Assembly: GCA_015227615.1 (NCBI GenBank)
Contig: JAALGZ010000057.1
Span: 151,156 to 215,155, forward strand
DNA length: 64,000 bases
Source of the DNA: Labyrinthula sp. Ha
Lineage: Eukaryota; Sar; Bigyra; Labyrinthulida; Labyrinthulaceae
Reading direction: 5' to 3'
How positions within the stretch are numbered: position 1 is the first letter of the stretch; every line of letters begins with the position of its first letter. Below are positions 12,284 to 26,780 of this stretch, one piece after another. Under the pieces are notes generated by a model. It was not told the DNA's origin, searched no databases, and saw only the letters and a list, made by a program, of their open reading frames with translations. A program made the translations under genes and the position numbers.

Positions 12284-13351
12284 AATTTGAAGGTATTACA
12301 AAAACGGGTCATATTGCCAAAATTACAAATTTTGTACCTGTAAAGACATTTAGAGGGGCTGGAAACAAAGTGCAGAACGATAAGAGCTACCAAGTAAACA
12401 GTAATCATTAAAAAGTAAATGTTAGAGTGTCTTCTCCTGCTTACTCTATGGAATTACTTCACCTACAGTTTATAATTAAACTTACTCGTTGAAGATTGGG
12501 TTAGCGTAATCCTTCAAAAATGTCCCTCATGAGTCCATCCGCCCTTCTCACTCGGTCTTCGTTGAAGATGAGGATGGATTTAAGAGCTTTGCCATATCAT
12601 GAAGACAGGTATATTGAAGAGCTCACACATGCTATGAACAAAGGACTAGGATAATCGCAATGAAAGTTTCAATAACCTGAGGCTATATTCCAAACTCTAA
12701 AAAATTCAGATTCTATAATAGCATAGAAAATTTAAGGTTTAAAAGTCTTAGATTAAACATGAAAAATTACTGACGTTTGAAGGGATTATTTATCCACAGA
12801 TCCAATAACAGAAATAGCATCAACCGAATATGCAGATCAAGGTATAAATTTCTTTTTCTAAAGATTCTTTAAATTAAGATTTTTCAGCAATTCAATAGTT
12901 TCAAATATATGACTCATGTAGTTAGAAGAAATCTTGTAACTAAAGACCACATTTTACCCATTGTAACTGCTTAGCCGTTTTTAAATTTTCCAAAAGCAAA
13001 GTCTTCTCCTTGAACTATGGTTTTGAATAAGTAATTCTTGAACACAAAGCTAAGAAATAATGAAATGTAAAGATACTTTGCCCATCACAGCGGAGAGACT
13101 TTCATGCTCCCCACGTAATTATAAACATCCCTTCTTAGGGCGTCAAACTTACCATCAATTTCATCAACATTCTTTTTTTGCTAGATCTTTGGTGCTTTGG
13201 ATTTGCAATTTAGATAATTAGAAATTCTACCAATAGAAAATTCTGTGTTTTTGACAAATATGTAAAGAACCTTGTCCCGTTTTTGCCTCTAATTTTGGAT
13301 TTTTCGGGATTGATTTTTTAGTTCCGCAATTCTTTACTGCATGTGATTTGA
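12284..13351. other. Non-coding stretch
   Basis: AT-rich sequence without a supported gene, RNA or repeat. One short coding-like patch near 12500-12620 is too small to interpret. Confidence 0.45.
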
Positions 13352-13949
13352 TTGGTTAAATTATGTTTTGGTCTGTTAAGAGCTAAAAGAGGACTTAAAC
13401 AATATTTCGAACACAATCACATAAAAAAATCCAGAAAAAAAAATAAAAAAAATAAAGAAAATATAAGAAAAAACTTGAATTACAGTTGGGCTCTTCAAAG
13501 ATTTATTTCAGGTAATAAAATGGAGGAGGAAAGAACAACAACACCTGCTGTAGGATTACTTAAGATTTCTAAGATAAGCTCCCATTTCTTTTTGAAATTG
13601 GATGCACAGAAAAATATTTTTACACAGAAGACAATTCAAGAAATACAAAATAAAATGTAGAAGTGACAAGAATTATTTTCTTGTGATAAAGATTAAATTT
13701 GATTTTTCAAGAAATATCTTTGTTTTCTTTGTATTAAACCTAAGACATCTTGACCATAAATTTAAAGCTGAGTTAAACATTAACGAAACGTTTCAGATAA
13801 AGCTGACAAATAAAATAGAACCATTCACATACGTGGGAAAGCACAGACAGTTACTATTCACTCTGAATTCATTCTTTCAACACAATTCTTTTAAATTTAA
13901 CTTGTCAAAGAATTTATTACAAAATAGACGAGGAATTATAAGAGTATAA
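13352..13949 (+). other. Possible decayed or intron-split ORF, unknown
   Basis: Two overlapping open frames of 102 codons (13352-13660) and 115 codons (13602-13949) lie in tandem on the plus strand in different frames, so about 600 bp can be read with one change of frame. That is longer than other frames in this desert. The product is lysine-rich with no motif I recognise (one segment reads LNYSWALQRFISGNKMEEE). A lost frame or a micro-intron near 13640 could explain it, but I found no clean GT...AG pair restoring the frame. Possibly chance. Confidence 0.2.
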
Positions 13950-16900
13950 AAAAGATACATGAGATGTCATACAGAGGTTTTAGTACGCTTTATTGTAGTT
14001 TGTATGATCCAAGGTGGTTTTTTTAGAATTATTTAAATGAAACTACAAATATTCGATGACTATTTAATGGTTTGGCTTTCTAAAAAACTATTCAGAAACA
14101 CCTTTATGATATCAATTAATACTGTATTCAAACAGATAAATCCCGGGTTTTTTTATGTTAAAAGGTGCTTGTTATACTACCTGTATATGTACATTGTTGT
14201 ATGAATATATATATATATATATATTGACTGCACTTTTCTCAATACCAAGAACGATCCAAATGTTATAATAATCCTTAAAATTTTTACCCTGTAAAATATA
14301 GAGCTCGCCATGAGTGATGGATCAAAATCCTGGGCACGAATTACTAAAGAATTATGTGTGATGACTCTTCAGTGTATTAATCATCTTCTACTTTTTCTTG
14401 CATTTTACTTGGGGTATTTATGTGAGGAAGAATTAGTTAATTATCGCAGGAATATATATTAAATAATAGTTGAAACTTTTTCACTTCCATCAACCCTAGT
14501 TTCTTTTATTCAAGATTTGTTAACTAAGTTTCTCAATAATACCCAGTTAAACTTCAAGAGGAAATAATAATAGAAAGGGATAGTCCGTGCTAAATAGCTA
14601 CTCAGATTAGTTTAACGTCTATAAATAAATTCGCCCAATAAGTAGAGTTAATATTCAGCAAGTTTAAAACTAAAGAAGACATGAAAAGGCCACAAAATAG
14701 GTGTGTTTTGGATGAATTCATGACCTATTACAATGATATTATTAAGAAGGGTCAATTTAAAACCATGTGCAAATGGAAAACGTTGATCTGTAAAAATGTA
14801 GTCACATCAGATGGTATAATTCATTATCTTCAAGATCAAATCCGTTCAATTTATACTTACACACCAAAGTATAAAGATGAGAAACTGAATATATAATTAT
14901 AACCTGGAAGCTAATAAATTTACATTGTAAAGCTTTTTGGAGAGAATAAAGATACTGATAATAGAAGCACCTGGTCTGTTTGAATGAGTATATATATATA
15001 TATATATCCTCTCTGGAATTTTTTTTGGCAGAATCTTTATTAATAATTACTGTTCCATTATTAAAAAAATCTTTCTTCCTAGAGGACGGAAAAATATAGA
15101 TCATTATTCATATAAAAAAGCTAAAACAAATCTTGGCAAGGTTCTTGTATCTATTTCTAACGAGATGTAGTTGAAGTTTCTTATTTCAAACTAAGGAAGA
15201 ATCAAGACTTTAAATGAATTCATATTAAAATTTTCAAAGCTCGTATCGAAATTAATGTTACCCTTTTCAACGAGGATTCTAATTCCAATGAAAGATTGAG
15301 AAAAAGCTTTCTACAATATGGGTTATATATATAATAAAAAAATTAATAGGGTATAGTTAAAAAACATTTTGATCAAGAACTAAATTTCTTAAAAGAATTG
15401 CAATAGAATCTACAATCAGCTACGAAAATATGGAAAACTCTCAAGTAGATATGGGTAGAAATGATTTTTGCATAATCCTTATTCCCCAATTTTGAACAAT
15501 ATTATTATCTTTAACCTGGAATATTGTATATTTATATTTTAAGTTTAAGTTAAATATCCTTAAAACCTTATAAATGGGTTGAAGTTTTCTATTTTTGAAA
15601 AAATACCCTTCAGTAGAATCTTTCTATTCTTGAAATTCTATCCTTTAGCTTGAGTTTTAAGTACACATCCTTAATGTTAAATTATTTTGAAGTTTAAAAA
15701 TTAAAAAAAAAAGACTAACCCTAGAAGAATTTTGCAAGAAACTAGAGTATAGCGCTTAACATCTCTGTTTAATATATATTTTGAATAAGACCGCCCACAT
15801 CGTTTCATTTTTAAATATTTTCTGAAAACAAATCTGAGTCTTGGATATATTTTTTTAATTTAAATGTGGAGCTTGAACATATATAAAGTTAAGTGAACTC
15901 ATATTATTCTCCAATTTCAACAGAGATGGTAGACTGCTCTTTCTAACATTTAATAAACATCCATTAAGTTATGAAACCAATTCTACAATAATAAATCCGA
16001 TTTCAATACTAATCTTTCTCAACTCTCTAAAGTTAGCAATGTATACTTTAAAATTTCATAGTCTACTTTTTTTACTTTTTCCTTATTATTTTGCTAGTTA
16101 AATATCAATACTTTTTCAGACTTTGAACCGTGTAATATAATTTAATATTGCTGAATAATTCATATAAACTAAGGGGTTACTCTGACACCTATTACTATCA
16201 ATAAATCAGAAAACCATATATCTTACCAATATAATTTTCTAACTATCGTAATTTTTCCAACACATTATCAAAAGAGCAAGTATTTCTTATTACTTTCATC
16301 GTTACTTTGTTCGTATAATCTGTGACATTTCAATTTCGGGTTGCTGTTAGTTCTTCTGGAACCTTCATGCTGCATATAATCTATTTGCACGCACAAGATA
16401 GAGTAAATAGACTATTGCACAGAGGTTTAACCCCACCAGGCTTTCTTTCTTTTGAATTGGCAACTGTGGTTTGTAAATAAGAAAGTTTGGAGTATGAATT
16501 TACTGGAGGTATCAATGTATTAATATACTCGTTGACCTATAGTAAAATACAATAAATATTGGTATGTTTATAGAACATAATTAATAGCTTTATTATTTCC
16601 CTTTATTACCGCTTTACTTTATGTGTATATTCATTGATATTTCAATCTTTATTTTTCTACTTGCCTTTCCTTTGGGTTTGAATATTAAAAATTAATTTAG
16701 GAAATTATAGATAAAAAACAACGGATAAAATGGCATAAAATATGGCGGGAGCGATAAAAATATTTGCGAAGTTTTAAAGGAAACATATACTTAGGATAAT
16801 ATAATGATATATTCAAGGGGGTATTAAGGGTTTGGCTTGTAGCTACGATTTGATATATTTATTCCAATATGGCCTCAGGGTTTCCAACTACTATTTAGGC

Positions 16901-19900
16901 TGCAAAGAAAAAAAACAATATTATTATATAACATACGACCTTTAAGGATTATAAGTTTGCTGGGAATTACGTTGTGGGTTTTGAAGTTACTTTGACTGGG
17001 TCTTAACATTATCATAAACACATTTTGAGGTTCTAATCTTATGACCCTTAATTTTGATATGTTAAGAGCTTGAGTTCTCGATTTTTTTTAATTTTTTAAA
17101 TATTTTCTGGTGCTCCGTAGGTATATTGCTACTCAACTCATACATATGAGATTTGGTCCATTGTTCCATTTTTTTCTTATTTATTGTTTCATCCATTGGG
17201 CTACTGGAAAGTTGATAGTAATAATAGTCTAAATGTTGTTTACACACGAGACTATTGCCAATGATACACAATTTTACATCTAAAAGAGGTTTGTTGTAAT
17301 TTAATTAGAAAGAATCACCTATCCCAAAATTATGAATCCTTGATTTCCGTCATTCCAGAATATTATTATCTCATTTGAATCACTTTCCCCCTGTTTCCAC
17401 ATGACAAAAATTTATAATAAGTGTCTTTATGATATGAGACCTTTTCATATGGGTAAAGTTTTATTTGTGGAATAATGATATATCAAAATGAGCTCATATA
17501 TCATTTGGGAAATATCGAACCTCAAAAACAACCAAGGTTTAAAATTTTTGATAATATAAATTCAGTTTTTATATTATTTTCTCAACGTTTCAGCTAGTTG
17601 GATATGTATGAGTACCATTTAGTTAAAAGAAAAATAATTTTCAACTACCGTTCATTTGATCAGCTATAGAGAAACGAAGCTTTAGGGGACTGTCTTTCAA
17701 TATGATTCAATAATTTAACCGGTGTTAAACAAAATTAAGCTGTAAATACAAGGATAAAATAATTTGAAGAAAAATGAAAAAATAATATTTTAAAGGCTTA
17801 CAGTCTACTGTTTCTGAATCAATAAGTTCCTTGTTATTATTTATTTCCTCACTGAAACGTATATGAAATTGACTAAGATAAAATCTCCCTAAGGAATCCC
17901 GGTTCTCTTCTTTTGATGGAGCAATATGACTGAAGTTCCTGTAATTGAGATATTTGAACAGTCAATATGATTTCATGTCTAAAGTTTATAGACAATGTAT
18001 TAACTTACTATTCTAACTATATTTTTAACTTGATTTCAATAAATGAGGAATTCCCACATATATGAATAAATTCTTGCTAAGGCCCTCCATAATGAAAAAG
18101 GCTTAATATCGGCATTCTGGAGAGCAATGGAGTTTCTGGCATATGTGAAAAGGTATTTTATATTTTAATAATTGCAAAAACAATATATCTAGTGAAATTT
18201 TTTGGTATTTTAAATTCTAAGAGCTTTGTTTTATTATTATTAAGAAGACTTTTGTTCTCATCGAAACAAATATCTTGATGATGAAATTTGAGAACAAAAA
18301 GATTTCAAATTCAGAGAACAATGGGGACAGTAGAGCTAAAACTCGTATATTTTCCCTCTAAGTTATAAATACCTATAAAAAAATGGAATTATCTATTTAT
18401 TCCACATCTGCATATTATTTAGCTAACAATGGGTTTAGGGCAATCCCATACAAACCTCCCTTGAGACACACAGCAATATGTTTGGAAATATAGAGCAGAA
18501 GAGTTTTCTTATATAAGCTAGTGCTTCATCCAAAGCAGAAAACGAGGATAAGATCTGCTTTTTTAGTAATCGCAAAATGAGGTTTTTTCTTTGGTTCACG
18601 CATAGTTTGAACATGGTCTTACATATATTACTAGAAATACATACATATACATATAATTCTGCCTAGATTTTAAATGTTAATGATACCAATAAGTGTATTA
18701 TACTCTACTGAAAGGAAAACATAACTTGAATTATTTTTAAGATGCTGAAATCAAACAATTCCCCTATAAATTATTTTATGCTACAATAAATCATAATGTT
18801 ACTTGATTGTTTGCATTATTTTTTTAGAAATTACTCTGTGCTCACTGGATTTGGAAATTACATCAATTTGAAATTCTTATTTAAATATTACCTAAGCTTG
18901 GAGCTAACTTCAAATACTAAGAAATTCTCACTCCCTCATTGAGAATAGATACAAAATTAGTGAATATTCAAAAAACAAGTTGAGCATGAGATAACAGCTA
19001 TAGCAAATATATTTTGGAGATGAATTTAATGAAAGTATCGTTTGTCACCAGAGATCATTTAAAGACGGCATCAATTGATGCACAGAATATTTTCTGGCAT
19101 AACATACTTTTAATACGAGTATAATAGCTAAAAGGAGATGAATCATATACCTGTTCTATGAAAGAATAAATATTGTTTATTTATTGAAAAAGTTTTTTTT
19201 TAGATTTGATGCCTCCATGTTTTTGAGAATCGAATACTTTGCAATAGTTTTGGTATTTTGTTATCTAAGTAGAGCAGCAACTAGACTTGCTTGAATACAT
19301 TTTTGAGTAACAACACAAAAGTAAAGAGAATATTCTAGTTTTATAGATTATTATTCTAAATCTAGATTGCTTAAGATAACGTAAATAAATTGATTTGTAT
19401 TTTTACTCAACATATATATGGATTTATTATGCCTGAGAAGTAGATTATTATATAGGCCTCAAGTCTAAGGTTTCTTAGAAAAAATATGAAAAGTTTATCT
19501 ATTTAGCAAGTATCAATGATAATATATTAAAATGGTTCCATCAGAATACCTTATTGATTGATTAGGCAAGCAAAATCAGAGATCACAAGTCTAAGCTCAT
19601 TAAACTTCCTAGCAGAATAAGTATTCATTTATACATATATCATGTCATAGGTATTATGTGCTTCTCAATAGAAAAGAAATGTTGTTTTACTTCCTTGTAA
19701 TATATTATATCTGGACTTTCAAATAGATCTATAGATTTATTTAGTCTTAACAGTTTGAAGAAAAACCTACACGTGTATGGGAATTACGTGTATGATTAAC
19801 AAATAAAAGAATGGCTATGAGGATTGGTATAAATAGAGCAATGATAAAATATATTAATGAGAATAAATCTAAGAAGTTATTGAACAACATTGAATTTTTT

Positions 19901-22900
19901 TTAGTGAAAATTAAGAAAAAGTATTAAAATAAATCAAAATAGGTTTAGTTTATAGTTTTTGCTGATTCTACAAATAATGTAAAAACCTTAACATCAGTTA
20001 CAAGGAAAGAATATTTAGTCATAATATAGATATTTAAACATTTCAACAAATCTTATATCGAATAAGAATTCATTTTATGGGACAAATAGATTTCTTACCA
20101 AATGTTTTATTGTTTATTCTTGATACCTAGATGTTCAGTCTTAGAATGAAAGTATGAAGCTCAGTAGTATTGTGTCTTCAAATAACAAGCCTTTCTGGGA
20201 TTAGTGGTTTCTTACTTGTAAAATAAATTTAGTTAGATGCTTTCTATAAATAATACAGTTGGCTACTTAAGATATTCTCTTATTTCGATAACTGGAAACA
20301 TAATTAATCTGTGTTGTCAGTTTTGCTATAATTAATGGGGGTACAAAGAGTTACCTTACTGGCGCAAAGTAATCTTATAATCGAACTAAGTTGAATATAG
20401 TTAAACTTAACACGGCTTACTTCTTCCGTCAAAGAACCATCGCAGCATATTCAACCAAGCTGCAGAACGAACATTGCACTAAGAAGTTATAATAATATTT
20501 TCACTTAAGCACATTATGATAGCAATCCGTACGTAATTTATATGAAAGTTACTTAAATAGATGGCCTCTTTATTATGAACTCAATATAGAAAGAAATAGT
20601 ATATGACAAACAGAATCGATAGTTGTGCTCGAGCATGGTAATAAAAAATTTGATCTACGATATATTATCATTTGCATTACCTTATTTTCTAATAAAGTTT
20701 GGAATTTAATACAATATTAGAAGACTCGTGTTTTTTTCTGTTGATTGGTTAGAAAGAAAATAAATATTCTTGACTACTAATTTGCACCACAAACAGATCT
20801 CCTCGAGATCCTCTTGTATGTTTATTCGAGATATCGTTGTATCACCTTGAGCAAATCCTGTTGTTTAGACCTAATTCACATGATGTTGAATAAAGATTCT
20901 CACTTGTATACCAAATTATTTTTGTTAAAAAAATATGCACCCAGTTCTCATTTAAATGGATCTAAAACTTATATTTACCTCATCTTTGATATAGGTTTCA
21001 AAACTTGAACTTATTTTCTTCCAATATTTGCAATTCTTAGTTTTTCAGTAAATCGAGTATAACACTTATTTTTAATTTATACCGTATCGCGAAAATAAAA
21101 TAAGTTTTGATCGAGTGAAAATATCCTCTTGAAGTGCACAGCCATCTAAGTTCATTGTGGGCAATTGACACTATGTTCTCCTTTCCCATGAGAATAATTA
21201 ATGTAAATTCACTATAAATATGCTTAAAGCTTTCACTGGCTCCTAGAAACTCAAGAGAATGAACTCAATTAATTGGAATGAATAGCCATTGCATCTTTAA
21301 TCTTGCCACCTGTTTTTTGATCTATCTCTAGTGAAAAATCATGTAAGAAAACATGTTATATATATGTTTGGAAGTGCAGTGTATAAATCTTGATATCATA
21401 ATCTGCTTCGTATATGGAGGTCTCTGGTTTTGATAGAATATTGATTTCCCGTAAGCTTCAGTTCAGAACCTGTTTTTTAAAAGGATCCATAATATATCAG
21501 CATTTGTTAAATGATTACTGGTAAACTTTCCAAAAGATCTGGAGAGAGATTAATGTGGCATTTGAAAGTTTTTATGTCCTCCTCCATAACAAAATATTAT
21601 TAGCGACGCTATGAATGTAGCTTTTATTTTGTATCCTACCAGCGAAACTCATGAATGACTATTTAGGTACAATAAGCATCAAAAATAATTTTAGTTAGCT
21701 GATCAAAATCTACATTTCTAGTTAAATAGATTTCTATCTTCGATTAATATTTCATAATATATCTAAATATAATGAGCAAGTTCTGCATATTTTAGCTGTA
21801 TAGCCAACGTTGCTTTTATGTCAAAGTTTATAAACATATAATACCAGAATGGCTAAGTATTTATATTTCTAGTATAACCAAAGTGGACAATTTAACTTTG
21901 GGTTGATTACTTGGTTAATGAGTTTCTTGGAAAGAAAAGCAGTTGTATGGTAGATAAAAAATATAGAAATATGCAACAAATAGGGAAAGAAGTTATATTA
22001 CGATTAAGTCCATATGTTAAATAAGAAATACATACCTCTAAACTTAAACAAGTATTTGTTCCACTTAGGAGATTTCAAACTTTATGCCTAAAATTTTTAT
22101 AATACCAGTGAATCGTATGATAGCTGTATATGTATAGTTTAAAGAGCCCCAGTATCTTTTGAAACTAGATAGATGAAAGCGAGCAACAAGCCCTTGTTTA
22201 TGATTATTACTTAAACAGGATATCATCTTAAGAGCAGAACTATATTTGAAGAAAATGCTTATAGGTAAATTTGTCTACCAAGTTTTCATCAGTTTCTCAT
22301 CCACTGGTAAGTTATTATAGCAATCCAATAAATTCTATATTGTAAGAAATACATGAATGTAATGAAACAACCTTTATTAAAATCTTCGTGATTGTATTTC
22401 TAAAATATACTGAGTACGCGAGAATCTAGATTATATGGATACCACAAGAAATGGGAAACCCCAGACTAATGGTTGAGATTAGGCATTTGTTTCACTCAAA
22501 ATATATCTTAATATCTATCACATGAAATAACAGCATCCTTAGAGAGAAGTTAAAATTCCTAAATAACAGTTGTCAACAACCTCAATATACTTTCTTCAAA
22601 ACATAATCAACAAAAATTCTACCGCTGTCAACTCAGAGTACGTAGTCATTAAACCCGTATTATAATAGAACTTAATTTCAAAGCTAGTGTTATAGAACAG
22701 TCCTCAGAACTGAATTCATCCGCTAGAAAACTCGTGAAATAGCTCGGTCTAGCTTATTCTTTAATATATATGCCATTTTGAGCCCATTCGAAAACTGGAG
22801 CACTACTTCCAGGTCATCACAATATCGCCATCCTTTTCTTATTCCTCTCAATTTGACCTTGAGAGCAATTTGTATAATTCTCAACGTTTTGGTCATATTG

Positions 22901-23242
22901 CAGATAATAATCAAAAAGAACTTTCTTCTTTCAACCGATCAGGATTCGATGGCACATCCAAAGAACAACTGATTACGTAAAAAATATAAAACAGGTATGA
23001 GTATAAAACTAAGAAAAATATAAAAGGTAAAGAACACATATCCAATAGAGACTTTCTAATAGTTTTCACAATTTAGCATATAAGCTATGCACAAAAGGCC
23101 ATTTAACTTCTAAGAGTAAGAAAATATGCAAGAAAAGACCTGATGTGGACTATGTTTTAAGAAAAAAAGATACTGTGACCACTTACTCTATCTATTCTAT
23201 CAAGTTGTTTAATTTCAAAAATCAACAGACTCTGAATTCGAG
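13950..23242. other. Gene desert, about 9.3 kb, AT-rich
   Basis: No supported gene. All open frames are short, and none has recognisable motifs or restores to a longer frame with obvious 29-nt introns. (TA)n runs occur near 14206-14225 and 14990-15007. No tRNA, rRNA or clear long repeat was seen. Older repeats diverged beyond recognition cannot be excluded by eye. Confidence 0.45.
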
Positions 23243-24829
23243 CTACATTCTATGCTCTAATAAAATATTATTATCTGGAGGCAATCCAACACATGCTCTC
23301 ATAAAGTTAACTATTGCTTGTCTTTGTGGAAACAGTGCATTTACTACTGGAGTTCCTGGAGGTGTTAAAGGTGCTTTCAAAAGAAAACTTAGAAAACTAA
23401 GTACGCAATTCAACTTTTTCACTTCTCCTTCTTTTCCATCTTCTTCTACAATACTGTATTCAATCCTTTGAAAAAACTCAGTTAGAATAACTAGATCTAA
23501 TATCAAAGGTGCTGCAAGAAGTGAATCTTCACACGTATTATGCATAACAATAGTATTTCTTCCTCCCATGAAGATCTCTGATGTATATTCATCCATAGCT
23601 CTTTTAGAATCACCAACAAATGGTACATATTTAATCACTACACAGTGATCTGGATGCTCATTCTCTTCATGGTTATACAATAAACCATTACTAGCTATCA
23701 TATCATCAACTACATTAGACTTTGAGATCTCTTTTGATCGAAATTGTTTTGGAGCAGATAAATTTTTTCCATCATTATTTCCCAAGTGATTATAACTTAC
23801 AATAGATCGAACTTTAATCCCTGCGCTTACTAAGAAATCTACAAGAACAGATTTCATTTTTGTTTGTCCGGATTTAAAGTCATCTCCAGCTATAAAAACT
23901 TGATGCTTTTGTGCTAGTTCAACAACTCCAGGTACAAATGTATTCTGAGGAGATCCATTAATATAAGCAGATCCAGTTAAAATAGAAGCAACTGCAAAAA
24001 GAGTTGATGGAGAAATTTCAACTTCATCTTCAACAGTTGATTCTCTTATAGTAGCAAGTAAATTATCAGCTGTATCATTTATTCCTTCTTGAAGTTCACA
24101 AAATCTTTCAGTATTTGCTGTCCAAAGAATAATTACTTTATCTAAATTCTTTTCTTTCTTAAAACTTTCTATATCTGTAATTAATTGATCAAGTTGATCT
24201 TGTAGTTTATTTGATTTAATCACGTGATTTGCTCGAGATGACTGATTAGCAGCTATAAATTCTGGATTATAAATCGACTTCAAAGGAACAAGATCTTTCA
24301 TATATGGCTTAAGTTTCTCTTGTAGGTTTATATCAAGTACTTTTGACTTCTCCATTGCTTGTGCTAGATTATCACTGCTTATATCCCATCCAGATATCTC
24401 CAAGTCATTTGGATTAAGAAGTGGAACAATTGAATAAAAAGGAACATAGATGGAATTATTTTCTTGATCTAAACCAAGAAAAATAGATGAAGATTGAGTT
24501 AAAGAACCAAAGTAATTTGGTTTTTGAATTCCATCTTTTGTCTTGTATGTTAAATTGAGTTTATTAGCTAAAACTCCAGCTGTTACAGTAGCTCCATTAT
24601 TTCCTCCCCATCCAACAAACATCACACCTGTCTTTGGAACTTTAAGTTTTGTTTTTAAATTAAGATTCATGCTCTTTGGTGAAGCAACAACTGTCTTTTT
24701 ATTATTTTCCTGCTGAACACTAACACTTGTTGAGTTATATGTATGTGAGGTTAGAATTGATTCATCTGTATATACAACATCTTTAGAAATTGTTTTTATT
24801 AGATCAGTCTTTTCAAAGATATAAGACAT
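23243..24829 (-). CDS. INO1: Inositol-3-phosphate synthase
   Basis: One uninterrupted frame of 528 residues, the usual length for eukaryotic myo-inositol-1-phosphate synthase. The enzyme converts glucose 6-phosphate to 1D-myo-inositol 3-phosphate using bound NAD+ in the cytosol, the first step of de novo inositol synthesis that feeds phosphoinositides. Family signatures include the N-terminal NAD-binding GWGGNNG (about residue 73), the segment [16 protein letters not shown] near 343-358, and [16 protein letters not shown] near 431-446. The start at 24829 gives the normal N-terminal extension, and the stop is TAG. It has no introns, unlike most genes here. It stands alone between two deserts. 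Identification is secure. Confidence 0.95.
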   Translation of the reverse strand: MSYIFEKTDLIKTISKDVVYTDESILTSHTYNSTSVSVQQENNKKTVVASPKSMNLNLKTKLKVPKTGVMFVGWGGNNGATVTAGVLANKLNLTYKTKDGIQKPNYFGSLTQSSSIFLGLDQENNSIYVPFYSIVPLLNPNDLEISGWDISSDNLAQAMEKSKVLDINLQEKLKPYMKDLVPLKSIYNPEFIAANQSSRANHVIKSNKLQDQLDQLITDIESFKKEKNLDKVIILWTANTERFCELQEGINDTADNLLATIRESTVEDEVEISPSTLFAVASILTGSAYINGSPQNTFVPGVVELAQKHQVFIAGDDFKSGQTKMKSVLVDFLVSAGIKVRSIVSYNHLGNNDGKNLSAPKQFRSKEISKSNVVDDMIASNGLLYNHEENEHPDHCVVIKYVPFVGDSKRAMDEYTSEIFMGGRNTIVMHNTCEDSLLAAPLILDLVILTEFFQRIEYSIVEEDGKEGEVKKLNCVLSFLSFLLKAPLTPPGTPVVNALFPQRQAIVNFMRACVGLPPDNNILLEHRM

Positions 24830-25552
24830 GAGTCAATTCAATTTTAACTTTGTTTGGTTTTGATGTTTTTTTTATTACGTTTAATATAAGAAAATGGCAA
24901 TTATGGACATTTTTTTTTTGCGCAATCGAATAGTGACTTCAAATGAGCTGTGAATAAAAAACACAGTATTATATTACTGTATTGTTAAAAAATGAAAAGT
25001 TCTCTTATAGTTACATTTCTTATAATATTCAGTAAAGAATAAAAGTATTGTTTAAACTCTTGTAAGGTTTGTTGGTTATCCTTTGAATATTAGTTTTATA
25101 GGTCACAGATATTTAAATACTGGAAATATTGACCAGAAAATATTTTGTCTAATCAAAAGAAGTTTAATGAAGTGAACATGAAGTAATCTCATTTATGTGG
25201 AAGTATATTTAGAGTTAGATACTTTATTTTTGCATACTATACTTATATTTTAGGGTTGAGTCTTTTTATCTGGACAGAGTCTTGACTAGTTTGAGTTTAC
25301 TTGTGATATTCACTGTAACAACTTTAAGGTCACTAAGAGCTTGTCGACACTAGAGGAGTCCAGCAGAGAGCTGCAAGTACATTAGCACTGTTTTTGTCAT
25401 ACTTCAGTGCATGATATTGTTAGTTGCTTGGTTAATATTATTAAAATTTAGATTTATTCCGCTAATTAAACTGCTTCTAGTGCAAAGTTATTTGTCATCT
25501 TCTTGAATTGGTCCACCTATATAAGAAAGCTGGTAAGAGAGATAATTAAATT
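24830..25552. other. Upstream region of inositol-3-phosphate synthase
   Basis: AT-rich sequence that should hold the promoter of the minus-strand inositol synthase gene. No recognisable elements beyond T-runs near 24910. No gene seen. Confidence 0.4.
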
Positions 25553-25681
25553 ATGGCAGACCAGCCTGCCTATTCAAGAACAAAAGATCATGTTTCATTC
25601 AAATATGCGGTTACTAAGTTTGTTCTTGCACCTACAGCAACTAAAATTCGCCTATATAATGTAAAACTTGACCAAAAATGA
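25553..25681 (+). CDS. Possible small ORF of 42 residues
   Basis: The frame starts at ATG 25553 with MADQPAYSRTKDHVSFKYAV and ends at TGA 25679-25681. Its residue mix and codon use look like the real genes (balanced charged and hydrophobic residues, few cysteines), unlike chance frames around it. I found no convincing micro-intron that extends it in either direction. It could be a small gene, an isolated first exon, or a relic. Confidence 0.25.
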   Translation: MADQPAYSRTKDHVSFKYAVTKFVLAPTATKIRLYNVKLDQK

Positions 25682-26264
25682 TGATAAGTGAGTAATCTTA
25701 ACTCCTCTAAGGATTTTATCATCTTATTATTTATGGATTATCTATGCGGTTCTTGGGTTGTCTTCTTTTGCAAGTAATAGTAGCTCATATTCCTAGTAAT
25801 ATTAAAAGCCATGAACTCAGGGGCATAGAATTTTCTTTGGTGTCGATATATATTGGGTTGTAGAAGTGCTATCATATGACACTGTATGTTAATTTGAATT
25901 GTTTATTTCGAGAACTTTTTCCGGCTACAACGATAATTTCTTGTTCAAATGGCTTATCCTGTGACATACAATAAGTTAAGAAGGAAATATTATTTGTCTG
26001 CAGCCACATGATACTGTAAAGAAGAGAGTTAAGTACCACATTTTGAGATAATAGATTTGCATAGGTTCTCAATACTATAATTAATCTTGCTTTTCCAATT
26101 CTCAAGGAAGGATTTATTAGCATGAAAAGGTCCTGAAATAGTAAATAGACTTTTGCTGGAGCTAATACAGCTATCTTTGGTTCTGAAAACAAGTAAGAAA
26201 GTTGGGACAGGAACCAGAAGGCGATATCTGCTAACCTTTTTTCCAGCGAGTAATCTTACTACTT
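25682..26264. other. Non-coding stretch
   Basis: No supported gene. Two overlapping minus-strand frames at 25872-26283 are T-rich on the coding side and show no family features. Confidence 0.4.
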
Positions 26265-26780
26265 TTGTATATAATAGTACCATATTTTTCTAATGAAATT
26301 GGACTAATGACCCCACTAAAACACTACCAGACTCAGACTATATTTTTTTGTTCCTTCAAAAGTGAATATTCTAGAATTTCAGAAATGACACAAGGACATA
26401 ACGAGTTGTCAACTTCTGAGTGGGGGCGGTCTCTTACACACTCTCGTGAAGAACCAGTGTATGCGACCCACCTTGGACAACGACTAAAACTAGTTTGGGT
26501 CAACGCATATGGTCTTAACTCCATAAAAACTACTTATTTATTCTCACCTTCCTTAATTACGAAGATCTAAATGATCCAAGAACTGCACATGCATGGGTTT
26601 GAGAAAGTGAAGGAAAAGACCTCTGTTAGTACATCCGCAAGTACGTGGGTTTTCTCATGAACGTCTACTAAAGTTGAATTGGCGTCTACCTTCCTAACTG
26701 AAGAACTTGCCTCGCAAACTGTGGATGTTAAGGCTTGTAGCGACAGGATCCTGGAACTTCTGCTAATTTGATGACAAAAA
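26265..26780 (+). pseudogene. Faint coding-like relic, unknown family
   Basis: A plus-strand frame of about 100 codons, followed by stretches such as one containing TKVELASTFLTEELASQT, has a protein-like residue mix and a higher G+C than the neighbourhood. No motif is recognised. It looks broken and may be the remains of a mobile element or host gene. Confidence 0.2.

Noticed and set aside
14802-15104. Minus-strand ORF of 100 codons
   Set aside because: Contains translated (TA)n repeat (alternating Tyr-Ile) and no family motif.
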